From an uncultured Christensenella sp. (GTDB taxonomy: Bacteria > Bacillota > Clostridia > Christensenellales > Borkfalkiaceae), in NCBI GenBank assembly GCA_910579525.1, contig CAJTUK010000001.1:485155-549154 (forward strand): 64,000 nt of DNA, written 5' to 3'. Below the pieces are notes generated by a model. The model searched no databases. It was not told the origin of the DNA and worked only from the letters and a program-made list of their open reading frames with translations. The position numbers and the translations under genes were made by a program. Each line of letters begins with the position of its first letter. Position 1 is the first letter of the stretch. Of the stretch, positions 63,774 to 64,000 are shown one piece after another.

Positions 63774-64000
63774 GATCAAGCCCTCGACCTATTAGTATCG
63801 GTCAGCTAAATACATTACTGTACTTACACCCCCGACCTATCAACCTTGTCGTCTGCAAGGGGTCTTACTCTTTCGATGGGATATCTTATCTTGAGGTGAG
63901 TTTCACACTTAGATGCTTTCAGCGTTTATCTCATCCGCACTTCGCTACCCTGCTATGCCGCTGGCGCGACAAGAGGTGCACAATAGGTGCGTTCATCCCG
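63774..64000 (-). rRNA. rrl: 23S ribosomal RNA, 3' end (partial)
   Basis: The minus strand reads GACCGATACTAATAGGTCGA and GGGCTTGATC, the usual Firmicutes 23S 3' terminus. The rest of the gene lies beyond base 64000. The 158-bp spacer to tRNA-Asn holds nothing recognisable apart from a short flanking inverted repeat (ATCTCATAATAATGAGAT), probably a processing stem. The exact 3' end is estimated. Confidence 0.93.

Overview
The window looks like a chromosomal segment of an uncultured, gut-type member of the Clostridia (Bacillota). The basis is mid-40s GC by eye, AGGAGG-type ribosome binding sites, sigma-A promoters, a Spo0A-type regulator, an MsmX/UgpC-type sugar ABC system, many lipoproteins with a Cys lipobox, and a 23S-tRNA-Asn-5S rRNA order. 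No taxonomic marker was compared, so this placement is inference. Almost every gene lies on the minus strand. The exceptions are the regulatory island at 9.9-12.7 kb and an integrase remnant at 63 kb.

Regions from left to right. (1) 1-8,993: a minus-strand cassette behind a consensus sigma-A promoter. It encodes an Hsp70/actin-fold ATPase, an SNF2/DEAH helicase with a long Cys-rich tail, a CxxC-rich protein and a membrane protein with Ig-like repeats that runs off the window. I recognise no named system with this composition. (2) 9.0-9.8 kb: an MNT/HEPN toxin-antitoxin-type pair. (3) 9.9-12.7 kb: a Spo0A-like response regulator and a GHKL (AgrC-like) sensor kinase on the plus strand. Between them, on the minus strand, lie four tandem genes for 19-21-residue Trp-rich amphipathic peptides, each with its own Shine-Dalgarno. 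This is the best candidate for an undescribed system. (4) 12.8-19.7 kb: a PL1-like pectate lyase lipoprotein, then a GH36 / MORN-SGNH / GH2 set. (5) 19.8-23.3 kb: ECF sigma factor, RsgI-like anti-sigma and an RsgI-like lipoprotein, with the same ECF-like promoter before the first and last genes. (6) 23.4-25.6 kb: an orphan 5S rRNA with a tRNA-Asn scrap, an AAA/DUF4143 ATPase and gene debris. (7) 25.6-62.3 kb: a very long single-strand carbohydrate locus, transcribed right to left. Its order is AraC regulator, ABC ATPase, membrane protein, binding protein, two permeases, GH31 lipoprotein, GH43, CBM9-like lipoprotein, GH31 lipoprotein, giant multi-domain lipoprotein, GH42, GH31, six-hairpin glycosidase, GH78, GH2, rhaB, rhaA, rhaD, fucO. 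(8) 62.6-64.0 kb: a small structured RNA with its own promoter and terminator, a tyrosine-recombinase remnant, then 5S, tRNA-Asn and the 3' end of 23S rRNA.

How the large locus probably works (inference from families and signal peptides): surface GH31 and GH43 lipoproteins trim a rhamnose-containing plant glycan. CBM-like lipoproteins hold it, the ABC system imports oligosaccharides, and cytoplasmic GH78, GH42, GH31 and GH2 enzymes release monosaccharides. L-rhamnose then passes through RhaA, RhaB and RhaD to dihydroxyacetone phosphate and lactaldehyde, which FucO reduces to 1,2-propanediol. Together with the PL1 and GH36 genes this fits pectin side chains. I see no unsaturated-uronyl hydrolase or rhamnogalacturonan lyase, so the exact polymer is open.
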